A stretch of DNA of 16,362 bases from Beroe ovata (taxonomy: Eukaryota > Ctenophora > Nuda > Beroida > Beroidae), in the NCBI GenBank assembly GCA_946803715.1, contig CAMPET010000352.1:46777-63138 (forward strand), read 5' to 3'. Below the pieces are notes generated by a model. The model was not told where the DNA came from and did no database searches. It was given only the letters and a program-made list of their open reading frames with translations. Both the position numbers and the translations under genes were made by a program. How positions within the stretch are numbered: the stretch's first letter is position 1; each line of letters begins with the position of its first letter. Of this stretch, positions 11,853-16,362 are shown in pieces.

Positions 11853-12697
11853 GTGTGCGAGTGTGTGCGAGTGTGATATACTTACTCACCCATTTATAAT
11901 GCGTACATTGAGTAGAAAGCGTGTTTAACATTGTTACAGCATAACACATGCATCATTATACACAGTCAAATCTTCATCAGATACATGTACAGGAAGTTTA
12001 CGGAAAAATGTGGTAACTTGAGTTTCGCTAAAATTAGATTTTGGGAATCTGATAACGCAATCCCCGCAATTTGTACATGTACCTTATACAATTACCACAT
12101 ACAAGAAACTTTGACTTAACAGTTACCATTTACCCCCATCCCCTTGTTCAGCGACAAATAATTGGTATACAATATACAATATACAAATTTTCGACACACG
12201 TACGAATGTAATAATTCAATTTGATGTAAAGCTCAGAGCAAACCGAGTGCATTCTCNNCCCCCCCCCCCCCCGATTGCCGGAGTGTGGAGTAGTTCGTTA
12301 GCACACAAACTCTATGGTATCAGAGTGAGAAGACCGAAATGTGCAGGCTGGAGCGTATGCCGCACACCGACACCTACCACAATTACTATAATATCGAGTG
12401 TCGTTATAATTACAGTCCGTGGCAGAAAGAGTAATGATCCAGGATGAGTATTTTCAACTCGAGTCAGCTATGCTCCATGGGTTTTAGTACTCAACCATGC
12501 TCATGTGGGTTTTGGTTCTAGTAACTAAACTCATAGCTACACAGTAAGCACCAAGCAAGTACCTTGAGAGCTGCTCTTTCATCTTCCCACCGTATCTTGT
12601 CCAGCTCGTAGCTCGTGAATTCATGCTGCAGGTAATGAAGTATACCGGGGACTGTGTAGTGGGGTCCCAGTGAACCCCCTTCAAGGCTCTCTGTCAT
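3201..12697 (-). CDS. STRN: Striatin homologue (PP2A B''' subunit / STRIPAK scaffold), N-terminal half, nine exons
   Basis: Striatins scaffold the STRIPAK complex: the coiled coil dimerises and binds PP2A A/C, and the C-terminal WD40 propeller binds substrates and partners. Exons on the minus strand: 12697-12563, 8219-8116, 6713-6582, 6441-6257, 6098-6016, 4807-4665, 4071-3944, 3468-3371 and 3284-about 3212. All eight introns have GT-AG ends and the phases join without a frameshift, giving about 360 residues. Family hallmarks seen: TVPGILHYLQHE (residues 15-26), ISFLQGER in the coiled coil, RIKMLEHCLKEER, GRFLLKQYLSEVG (about 119-131), and TEDALRAFDF followed by an acidic run. This matches the vertebrate striatin order. 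The linker after the acidic run is poorly conserved. No WD40 repeat was found; an in-frame TGA at 3203-3201 could end the protein, but no poly(A) signal follows, so I infer continuation beyond the left edge. Introns are 86 nt to 4.3 kb. STRN, STRN3 and STRN4 cannot be told apart. Confidence 0.92.
3371..3468 (-). CDS. STRN: STRN exon 8: linker, proline- and acid-rich
   Basis: The acceptor is CTTTTCAG and the donor GTAAGC. Entry phase 1 makes a Lys with exon 7; exit phase is 0. It encodes GPNMKINYDDEEPSPIPNQ and LPKGTDNIPSGLK. There is no domain homology, but both splice sites are strong and the frame is continuous on both sides. Confidence 0.78.
3469..3943 (-). other. STRN intron 7, no gene seen
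   Basis: 475-nt intron with GTATGT...CAG ends. It contains a microsatellite-like GAGAGAGA near 3731 but no convincing exon. Confidence 0.75.
3944..4071 (-). CDS. STRN: STRN exon 7: non-conserved hydrophilic linker
   Basis: The acceptor is CTCTCCCCAG and the donor GTATGT. Entry phase 2 forms a Ser with exon 6; exit phase is 1. It encodes FTHPMLNHKDQSLPRG, a short Gly/Lys/Gln run, and AAWNNYDSLDMYSRNGKRF. I recognise no domain; the call rests on splice sites, phase and position in the striatin linker before the WD40 region. Confidence 0.75.
4072..4664 (-). other. STRN intron 6, no gene seen
   Basis: 593-nt intron holding a CA microsatellite (4372-4437) and a 14-bp direct repeat, TCTCCTAGGCAACG, at 4614-4627 and 4636-4649, close to the exon 6 donor. 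Confidence 0.75.
4372..4437. repeat. (CA)n microsatellite with AAAC interruptions
   Basis: Alternating CA broken by several CAAACA units, in STRN intron 6. Confidence 0.95.
4665..4807 (-). CDS. STRN: STRN exon 6: EALR-FDF block and aspartate-rich tract
   Basis: The acceptor is CGCCCCAG and the donor GTGAAT; entry phase 0, exit phase 2. It encodes SDEEKEGDVQTEDALRAFDF, matching the striatin block DTKEALKEFDFL, then a tract with eight consecutive Asp codons and further Asp/Glu runs. The Asp codons mix GAT and GAC, so this is not a pure trinucleotide repeat, which suggests selection for acidity. Confidence 0.88.
4808..6015 (-). other. STRN intron 5, no gene supported
   Basis: 1208-nt intron. 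Exons 5 and 6 on its two sides join in phase 0. It includes an 8-bp perfect stem-loop at 5203-5221 (GATAATCG / CGATTATC, loop TAC), two adjacent near-palindromes at 5595-5643, and a candidate exon near 5524-5610 that fails on phase. Confidence 0.7.
5595..5643. repeat. Two adjacent near-palindromic units
   Basis: Units at 5595-5617 and 5622-5643, each CAGGGAT...ATCCCTG with an 8-9-base centre, followed by a short GT run. Each can fold as a hairpin. Confidence 0.85.
6016..6098 (-). CDS. STRN: STRN exon 5: linker ending in an acidic IIDDEDDS stretch
   Basis: The acceptor is TCTTCCCAG and the donor GTGAGT. Phase 1 entry makes an Asp across the junction, followed by FSATKRMMYHETNDCK and VVTIIDDEDDS. 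The exit is phase 0, which fits exon 6 directly and makes a continuous acidic stretch. The linker is not conserved enough to place by homology; support comes from splice sites and phase. Confidence 0.8.
6257..6441 (-). CDS. STRN: STRN exon 4: QYLSEVG block and Ser/Thr-rich linker
   Basis: The acceptor is TTGTTCCAG and the donor GTGAGC. The 5' base completes the Gln codon begun in exon 3, giving KQYLSEVGSTDQLLNARTAR, aligned with RQYLQEVGYTDTILDVKSKR of vertebrate striatin. The rest is a Ser/Thr/Pro-rich linker ending LADRAKLVNQ. Exit phase is 1. Confidence 0.9.
6582..6713 (-). CDS. STRN: STRN exon 3: acidic/tyrosine linker and start of the GR-LLKQYL block
   Basis: The acceptor is CCCTCGCAG and the donor GTAAGT; it enters and exits in phase 2. 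It carries an acidic, tyrosine-containing stretch (SEIYEDDDGYYDPPKPP) and then KKGRFLLK, matching the WKQGRQLLRQYLQEVG block next to the calmodulin-binding region of vertebrate striatins. The usual AKYHKLKYGTE stretch after the coiled coil is not present. Upstream of the acceptor the frame stays open to ATGs at 6742 and 6775, so an alternative first exon is possible. Confidence 0.9.
6714..8115 (-). other. STRN intron 2, with a CpG-dense patch
   Basis: 1402-nt intron in which a CpG-dense patch (6781-6975) directly precedes exon 3 in the direction of transcription. The rest is AT-rich without recognisable exons. I looked for the missing KYGTE segment of striatin here and did not find it. Confidence 0.7.
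6781..6975 (-). promoter_or_regulatory. CpG-dense patch, candidate internal STRN promoter
   Basis: About 21 CpG in the first 180 bases by my count, including GCGCGCG and GCGCGCCGCG runs, in otherwise CpG-poor intron sequence. It lies immediately upstream of in-frame ATGs (6775 and 6742) that read into STRN exon 3. A promoter function is inference; it could also serve plus-strand transcription. Confidence 0.4.
8116..8219 (-). CDS. STRN: STRN exon 2: coiled-coil / PP2A-binding segment
   Basis: The acceptor is GTGTTTCAG and the donor GTATGT; entry phase is 0, exit phase 2. It encodes AKISFLQGEREGHQ and then VKRIKMLEHCLKEER, a close match to the striatin heptad-repeat coiled coil that mediates dimerisation and PP2A binding. 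It joins exon 1 with no missing residue compared with vertebrate striatin. The acceptor's polypyrimidine side lies in a 31-bp tandem repeat at 8221-8312. Confidence 0.93.
8221..8312. repeat. 31-bp tandem repeat at the STRN exon 2 acceptor
   Basis: Three copies at 8221-8251, 8252-8282 and 8283-8312 (the last partial), unit TGAAACACACGTACTTCAGC followed by TTGGAGACACG. The copy boundaries create CACGTG E-box palindromes at 8249-8254 and 8280-8285. The copy next to exon 2 provides the acceptor tract. Confidence 0.93.
9366..9399. repeat. (AC)17 microsatellite
   Basis: Uninterrupted AC run, followed by CGCGCGC. Confidence 0.95.
9765..9790. repeat. 12-bp tandem duplication CCAGACGCTAGA
   Basis: Two adjacent copies in STRN intron 1. 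Confidence 0.85.
10261..10300. repeat. 17-bp tandem duplication ACCTAATCTTCTCACAT
   Basis: Two adjacent copies, preceded and followed by further ACCT units. Confidence 0.85.
10540..10620 (+). promoter_or_regulatory. E-box palindrome with two CCAAT boxes
   Basis: GTCACGTGAC (10540-10549) is followed by CCAAT at 10559-10563 and 10591-10595, 32 bp apart, and then TGCGTCA (10601-10607). Paired CCAAT boxes about three helical turns apart are typical of NF-Y-bound promoters. No gene start follows that I recognise, so it may be an enhancer of STRN or a promoter of a non-coding transcript. Confidence 0.4.
11118..11223. promoter_or_regulatory. Cluster of CCAAT, CRE and X-box-like sites
   Basis: ATTGG (inverted CCAAT) at 11118-11122 and 11202-11206; a perfect CRE, TGACGTCA, at 11157-11164; X-box-like GTCGCTATGGTAAC at 11169-11182 and GTTTCCATGGTGAC at 11206-11219; and TGACGTAA at 11216-11223. 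The combination resembles RFX/CREB/NF-Y modules. Binding is not shown. Confidence 0.45.
11374..11440. repeat. (CA)n microsatellites, two blocks
   Basis: CA runs at 11374-11391 and 11412-11440, separated by TGACAAACACGCAAG-type sequence. Confidence 0.93.
11806..11873. repeat. (GT)n microsatellite, the longest in the window
   Basis: About 20 uninterrupted GT units, then GCGT and GCGA interruptions. Confidence 0.95.
12257..12272. other. NN followed by poly-C (14)
   Basis: Two ambiguous bases and a 14-base C homopolymer, a likely sequencing or assembly weak point in STRN intron 1. Exon 1 lies on the other side of it from all other STRN exons. Confidence 0.9.
12563..12697 (-). CDS. STRN: STRN exon 1: start codon and caveolin-motif region
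   Basis: Forty-five codons from ATG at 12697, ending phase 0 at donor GTACTT. It contains TVPGILHYLQHEF, the start of the striatin core, where vertebrate proteins have LPGILHFLQHEW. Y22, F27 and Y30 keep the spacing (aromatic-x4-aromatic-x2-aromatic) of the caveolin-binding motif described in striatins. The end, RWEDERAALK, enters the coiled coil. A second ATG five bases upstream opens a two-codon frame that stops inside this start codon (see findings). Confidence 0.92.
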
Positions 12698-12913
12698 TCC
12701 ATACTAACTGTGGACCAGTGAATGTTAGATGTTGCAAAACATAGTTTTATAACAAATGATAGAATGAAATTCACTTGAAAATTGTCATGACAACTTTATA
12801 TTTATTGCAGTGAAAGTGACATAGAACGAACTAAATAACCATAAACCACAAACATTTCCATTCCTTCCCTTGTATGGTCATGTCCCTGCATACTATAGTG
12901 GCCTTAGAGGTAC
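12698..12913 (-). other. MRPL44-STRN spacer (216 bp)
   Basis: It must hold both the 3' UTR of MRPL44 and the 5' UTR/promoter of STRN. A poly(A) signal sits near its middle and no TATA box is obvious. A CCACAG at 12713-12708, just before the STRN start, could be a splice acceptor. Confidence 0.7.
12801..12806 (-). terminator. MRPL44 poly(A) signal AATAAA
   Basis: Canonical hexamer on the minus strand, 108 bp past the MRPL44 stop, leaving about 100 bp before the STRN ATG. Confidence 0.7.
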
Positions 12914-14083
12914 TCATCTATATCTAAGAGGGCGAAGCTCTTCCAGCTTTTTCAAGTTGCTATATTCAGTGAAAACAGTTCTATGTTCTGCATTTGTTGC
13001 TCTTTCAGATTTTGACAAGTCTATACCATCTAAAAGCTCATTAAGTTGCTCCTCAATTTCAACCTTTTTGGAGGAAAGCCCATCAGGTAAATTATCAAAA
13101 TCAAGATTCTTCATTGTCACATCAGTGTTACATTTGGACAGTAGCAGATTAGTGAGAGAAGCATTGCTTGCATGAAGTGATGCACTTTCCACAGAGATAT
13201 CAGCTGCTGAACCCAGGCATTCTTCTGCAACAAACACACCAACATTGAAAGTAGGCACAGGAGATTCTTCTCCATCAATGCTGATAATTCGAATTTCTGG
13301 ACTGCTATTATAGCCACTTGATTTGAGAACTTCACTTAGCTTCTTTTCTGTTAAAGACAGACTGTCAAAGTCGATTAGGTCCCTGAAATCTAACTCAGTA
13401 TAATAGTTCAGAATACAAGACTGAATGAATGAAGGTGCTGATATGAAGGAATGATTGTCAAAAAGCAGGATCGAAAGAAATATTCCACCAAGAGCATCAG
13501 AATAATCTTCTAGTGTCAGTGTTGTTGTTGAACTACATCTGATCAATTCATGCAAGCACAAGTGCTTATACAGAGAATAGCATTTTGCTTTTGAAAAGCA
13601 CGACTCTGGGCATGACAGTTTATGAAGAATTTCAGAAGCTATATTGGGGAACATTAGCTTAAAGTACTGCATGATATAAGAGCTGAGGTGGAGCTTCCCT
13701 ACATTACAGATATCATGCTTCAGTTCAAGAAGTCTCTTATCTTTACAGGTTGAATGATGGCCTAAAGCAACCACAACAGCTGATGACAGTAATGATTTTT
13801 CCCCTGCTGCTCTACAATCTTCTGTTATGTAAGAATCATGGCAACCTATTCTTCTTAAGAAAGAAAAAAGTTCTGTCTCATATGAAAAAGCCTGTCCACT
13901 AAGAATATGTCTAGGTATATGCCACTCATCTTTATTTTCAGACCTTAAACTCTTCACAGCACAAAGTCTTTCCTTCTCTAATATTTTTACTTCTTCCAAT
14001 GAGTACCCATGACCTTGAGCAAATGTTAATTTTGTAGCACATCCAAGAAGTTTGGCTGCTTTAAAAAATCTGCTGTGGAGCAT
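12914..14083 (-). CDS. MRPL44: Mitochondrial large-subunit ribosomal protein mL44
   Basis: mL44 is a structural protein of the mitochondrial 39S subunit, built from a RNase III fold and a double-stranded-RNA-binding fold. This is an intronless 389-residue frame. Residues 1-45 are basic and Asp-poor at the start (HSRFFKAAKLLGCATK), as in a mitochondrial targeting peptide. Residues about 66-228 match the RNase III-like domain of human mL44 (YETELFSFLRRIG; LEDYSDALGGIFLSILLF aligns with the human FFAVIGALL region). Residues about 246-316 match its dsRBD-like part, with VPTFNVGVFVAEECLGSA aligning with the human LPLYFVGLY segment. The catalytic RNase III signature (E-x4-D) is not visible, as expected for a structural member. 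A roughly 70-residue charged C-terminal extension has no counterpart I recognise. Third codon positions are mostly A/T, unlike STRN exon 1. The start has G at -3; its stop is 216 bp before the STRN start. Confidence 0.85.
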   Translation of the reverse strand: MLHSRFFKAAKLLGCATKLTFAQGHGYSLEEVKILEKERLCAVKSLRSENKDEWHIPRHILSGQAFSYETELFSFLRRIGCHDSYITEDCRAAGEKSLLSSAVVVALGHHSTCKDKRLLELKHDICNVGKLHLSSYIMQYFKLMFPNIASEILHKLSCPESCFSKAKCYSLYKHLCLHELIRCSSTTTLTLEDYSDALGGIFLSILLFDNHSFISAPSFIQSCILNYYTELDFRDLIDFDSLSLTEKKLSEVLKSSGYNSSPEIRIISIDGEESPVPTFNVGVFVAEECLGSAADISVESASLHASNASLTNLLLSKCNTDVTMKNLDFDNLPDGLSSKKVEIEEQLNELLDGIDLSKSERATNAEHRTVFTEYSNLKKLEELRPLRYR

Positions 14084-14419
14084 GGCTAAAGCAGGGAAGG
14101 TTAGGAGAATATTTTACTGAACCTGAAATGAACATATCAAGTTGAAACGGAATGTGACCGTTTTACATGCAATCTGTATTCACTTCATCTTATCAACTGG
14201 GCCGAATGAGAACAGAGCAGTAGCCATGATATTCATAAATGGAATGTTGACTATTGCATTTTAAGTACAAAGAATGGCACAATAAGACTGCTCTAAATCA
14301 TGCAAGTGACATAGACAAATGGGGCAGTGTGTCCATTTCAGATATAAAGGAATTAACAAATATAAACATTGCTGAAGACACATTTTGCACAAAATAATTG
14401 TCTGGCGATGCTAGACCGC

Positions 14420-14448
14420 TGATGCAAGCCGCGAAGCGGCTTGCGTCA
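14420..14448. repeat. GC-rich hairpin with GAA loop
   Basis: Perfect 9-bp stem GCAAGCCGC (14424-14432) / GCGGCTTGC (14436-14444), loop GAA, with an outer TGA/TCA pair across one mismatch. It lies at the left edge of the CpG-rich core. Confidence 0.85.
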
Positions 14449-14582
14449 AAAAAGAGTTGCGCGCCCTCGCGACGAAATTCTCGACAGGGTCTATCATCGA
14501 TCGACAAGCCAAGTGGTCGCTCATGTCCACCTTTTCTCATTGTACGCGAGCCGCGCGCGTAAAAAACAATGGATAGTATCCG

Positions 14583-14597
14583 GTGTGCACTGCACAC
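14583..14597. promoter_or_regulatory. Palindrome GTGTGCACTGCACAC
   Basis: Seven-base arms around a central C in the CpG-rich core. It could be a dimeric transcription-factor site; the factor is unknown. Confidence 0.5.
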
Positions 14598-15035
14598 AAT
14601 GCGCCGCGCGCCCCTGTTTTACTCAGTGAACTGAAAAGTCGTAGAAAACCACGAAGACGCGCAGCGCGCGCGGATAGCATTTGGGTCCAGTTCACGCAGC
14701 GCGGGAACAGTATCCGGCAACGCCCGCGTCATGTTTTTTTCAATTTTGTGACATGCACTCCAGATTGTGAAATGCACTCCAGCTCAGTTGCGCTTGCTTC
14801 TTACAACTTCGTTTTTTCCTTGATTTGTGTGAATTGAATCGAAGATGGGATAAATAGTCAGGCTTAATATTAACAAAATTAATCTTCAGGGAGATGATAC
14901 CAGACAAGCTGAACCCTTTTTTATGTTACCCATATTTAGCCATTTCCCAAGTATTTGTATTAAAAAATGACTGCCATACATATTCTCACATGACAAAAAG
15001 CCCATATACACCTATGTCACATTGTGTTAACCTTC

Positions 15036-15045
15036 TTCATTTAGG
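15036..15045 (+). other. Acceptor-like sequence just before the HIP1R ATG
   Basis: A pyrimidine-rich tract, CCTTCTTCATTTAG, ends one base before GATG. This is the pattern of a 5' UTR intron (or leader trans-splicing) joined just upstream of the start codon. Confidence 0.5.
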
Positions 15046-15221
15046 ATGGCTGGAACATCTCGCCCTGGGTCTCTCTCTCGAGTGAGCTCTCGGATAACTG
15101 GATCAAGAACTGCAAGCTTTACTGTAGAGAGAGAAAAGGAGCTTCAAGAGGCATTCTTCAAAGCATGTAGTGAGGTTGAGTGCCCTCCTAAAGAGAAGCA
15201 TGTCAGAACAATCACTATCAG
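15046..15221 (+). CDS. HIP1R: HIP1R exon 1
   Basis: Fifty-eight codons plus two bases. The first 25 residues are Ser/Arg-rich, then FTVEREKELQEAFFKACSEV leads into the ANTH domain (PPKEKHVRTITI). An in-frame TAA at 15028-15030 supports ATG 15046. The donor is AG|GTCAAT. Confidence 0.92.
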
Positions 15222-16312
15222 GTCAATGAAAATTCTGTAGTTTATTTTATATGCCTCATCCATGCTGGGATTAGCTTAATCAAATTAAATGCATTTTCCA
15301 GTACATGGCAAGAGAGGTCTGCTCAGACTTTTTGGATGATGCTTCAACGTCTGCCTTATCAGTCAAAGCCAGTGGTTTGCTGGAAACTAGTAACAGTTAT
15401 TCATAAGGTTTAAATTCACAAGACTGCCATTAAAATGTTATTGTTCAATTGATTTAGGATCCGAGGACCGAGATGATTTATTTTATTCATTTCATACATA
15501 CAATTTGACAGGTAATACTCAATGGCCATCCCACTGTGATAAGAGAAAGTATTAAATGGGTAGATCTAGTTGAGCAGATGAGAAGGCATTGGAGTTATTG
15601 CGAGAGTGGGTATCCTCAACTTATTGCACTCTATGCCAAACTTGTCAGGTATGAGAAATCTTGTGCTTTTGTATGTAACCAGACCTCTTGTTGTTGCTGC
15701 AGATAAGGTGTGCAGTTATTTGAGCTGGTCACTCACATCAGACAGAAATTATCATATTTCATTGCACAGGCAAAAGATAATATTGCATAGAAAGTGGCCA
15801 GTTTTCCCAAGCAATCTTGATGTTCAGGAGAAGCAGTGGAGACTACCAGATAATGATATAAATCTTTATTTTCAGGTATTCATTTCACTATAACTTTCTA
15901 ACTGTGTTATTCAAGATCCTTGGACCATGATGTTGTAACTTTCTCCAATCTCCATTCAACAGTTAGCAGTCGATTGTTTTGAATACCTGGATACAATACT
16001 GAGATTGGCAAGATGTATCAAAGACAACTTATCGGGAACTGCTCAGTTTTCCCAACTCATGGTTCAATGTAGACTTCATCCTCATATTAGCTTAGTCCCA
16101 GAGAGCTACAATCTGTATGGTAAGTCCTCGTGATGGGTCTGGATGGATCTTATCATAGCATACCCCTTACGTGACCTTGACATGAATATTCTAATATTGA
16201 ATACATCAGGTATACTAGTGAGAATAATGCAGAATTTGTACAGCTCCCTTCCCCCTGATACACTAGATGGACACAACTCACGCTTCAAAGATCTATACAG
16301 ACAACTCGATAG
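15046..16312 (+). CDS. HIP1R: Huntingtin-interacting protein 1 (HIP1/HIP1R/Sla2) homologue, ANTH domain, 5' part
   Basis: HIP1/HIP1R proteins link clathrin coats to actin; their N-terminal ANTH domain binds phosphoinositides at the plasma membrane. Exons: 15046-15221, 15302-15407, 15512-15648, 15770-15875, 15963-16119 and 16210-16312. Introns are 80, 104, 121, 87 and 90 nt, all GT-AG with matching phases, giving about 261 residues. Matches to the vertebrate family: PPKEKHVRTI (PVKEKHARRI), AQTFWMMLQRLP, VVCWKLVTVIHK (CWKFCHVFHK), NGHPTVIRES (DGHPNVLKDS), RKWPVFPSNLDV, MVQCRLHPHISLV, and SSLPPDTLDGHNSRF (HSCLPADTLQGHRDRF). The leader with FTVEREKE before the domain resembles HIP1R more than HIP1, but paralogue assignment is uncertain. 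The coiled coil and talin-like actin-binding domain lie beyond the right edge. The start ATG follows a strong acceptor-like sequence. Confidence 0.93.
15302..15407 (+). CDS. HIP1R: HIP1R exon 2
   Basis: The acceptor is CATTTTCCAG and the donor GTTTAA. It encodes TWQERSAQTFWMMLQRLP and VVCWKLVTVIHK, the ANTH segment with the conserved CWK and HK residues. Frame is phase 2 in, phase 0 out. Confidence 0.93.
15512..15648 (+). CDS. HIP1R: HIP1R exon 3
   Basis: The acceptor is TTTGACAG and the donor GTATGA. It encodes VILNGHPTVIRESIKWVDL and then HWSYCESGYPQLIALYAKLV, matching the DGHPNVLKDS and YGQL-x-YxKLL segments of HIP1 proteins. Phase 0 in, phase 2 out. Confidence 0.93.
15770..15875 (+). CDS. 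HIP1R: HIP1R exon 4
   Basis: The acceptor is CATTGCACAG and the donor GTATTC. It encodes QKIILHRKWPVFPSNLDV and INLYFQ, matching FHLKHPQFPAGLEV and NNIFQ of HIP1R. An alternative acceptor CTGCAG at 15697-15702 would add stop codons, so this one is preferred. Confidence 0.92.
15963..16119 (+). CDS. HIP1R: HIP1R exon 5
   Basis: The acceptor is ATTCAACAG and the donor GTAAGT. It encodes LAVDCFEYLDTILRL and then MVQCRLHPHISLVPES, matching TVEMFDYLECEL and GQCRLAPLIQVI of the family. Phase 0 in, phase 1 out. Confidence 0.92.
16210..16312 (+). CDS. HIP1R: HIP1R exon 6 (last visible)
   Basis: The acceptor is ATACATCAG. It encodes ILVRIMQNLYSSLPPDTL and DGHNSRFKDLYRQLD, closely matching LPADTLQGHRDRF in vertebrates. 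The donor is probably GTCTGC at 16313, but the frame stays open to the window end (16362), so the exon may be longer. Confidence 0.85.
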
Positions 16313-16362
16313 GTCTGCAACACATTCTATCATCTATATTCGATTCAATTATTCGCGCATTA

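Larger units (their letters stand above)
8220..12562 (-). other. STRN intron 1 (4.3 kb), no gene supported
   Basis: This long first intron holds the 31-bp repeat, an N at 8643, several CA/GT microsatellites, many short tandem duplications (around 9765-9790, 9843-9872, 10255-10300, 10796-10870), two promoter-like clusters (10540-10620 and 11110-11225), and an NN plus poly-C tract at 12257-12272. Open frames are short and unsupported. Confidence 0.7.
14084..15045. promoter_or_regulatory. Divergent MRPL44-HIP1R spacer, probable bidirectional promoter
   Basis: 962 bp between the two divergent start codons. The core, about 14400-14740, is very CpG-rich (CGCGCGCGG-type runs) while both flanks are AT-rich. 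It includes a GC hairpin at 14420-14448 and a palindrome at 14583-14597. Shared promoter use is inferred from orientation and CpG density. Confidence 0.6.

Noticed and set aside
11618-11899. Plus-strand frame of 93 residues including a Val-Cys run
   Set aside because: The Val-Cys run is simply the translated GT microsatellite.
16313-16362. HIP1R frame continuing to the window end
   Set aside because: It is open, but a GT donor at 16313 follows the conserved block and the residues after it match the family poorly. Kept only as an uncertainty in exon 6.
1-16362. tRNA, rRNA, CRISPR arrays or full-length transposons
   Set aside because: No tRNA T-loop (GGTTCGAATCC-type), no rRNA-like block, no spaced identical repeats and no transposase or reverse-transcriptase motifs were seen.

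Overview
The window comes from an animal nuclear genome. It is AT-rich, full of (CA)n/(GT)n microsatellites, and carries spliced genes with GT-AG introns. The gene families (striatin, HIP1/HIP1R, mitochondrial ribosomal protein mL44) and the animal-type HIP1R N-terminus point to a metazoan. Introns of about 80-120 nt, close gene spacing and fairly divergent proteins would suit a sponge or another non-bilaterian animal, but this placement is inference. Single or paired N characters at 2242, 8643 and 12257-12258 show a draft assembly.

Three genes are supported. (1) A striatin homologue (STRN, minus strand) runs from its ATG at 12697 leftwards to at least 3212. I rebuilt nine exons by hand; every junction has GT-AG sites and matching phase, and the predicted protein follows the family: the IL-H-LQHE caveolin-motif region, the FLQGER coiled coil, the GR-LLKQYL-EVG block, and the EALR-FDF plus acidic block. 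The WD40 half is not visible, so the gene probably continues past the left edge. (2) A single-exon mitochondrial ribosomal protein mL44 gene (MRPL44, minus strand, 12914-14083) has a RNase III-like domain followed by a dsRNA-binding-like domain. (3) A HIP1/HIP1R gene (plus strand, from 15046 off the right edge) contributes six exons that encode most of the ANTH domain.

Layout: 1-3200 has no recognised exon and is probably a long downstream STRN intron, with microsatellites, a 127-bp duplication flanking a GC-rich hairpin insert, and a 43-bp tandem repeat. 3201-12697 holds STRN exons separated by introns of up to 4.3 kb. Intron 2 contains a CpG-dense patch next to an in-frame extension of exon 3 (possible internal promoter), and intron 1 contains promoter-like clusters (paired CCAAT boxes; CRE plus X-box-like sites). 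12698-12913 is a very short spacer between MRPL44 and STRN, which lie head-to-tail. 14084-15045 is the divergent spacer between MRPL44 and HIP1, with a strongly CpG-rich core that is probably a shared bidirectional promoter.

The three genes do not form an obvious pathway: striatin is a PP2A/STRIPAK scaffold, HIP1 an endocytic adaptor and mL44 a mitoribosome subunit. Their proximity looks like ordinary gene packing. I found no new gene system; the most interesting signals are regulatory or architectural.
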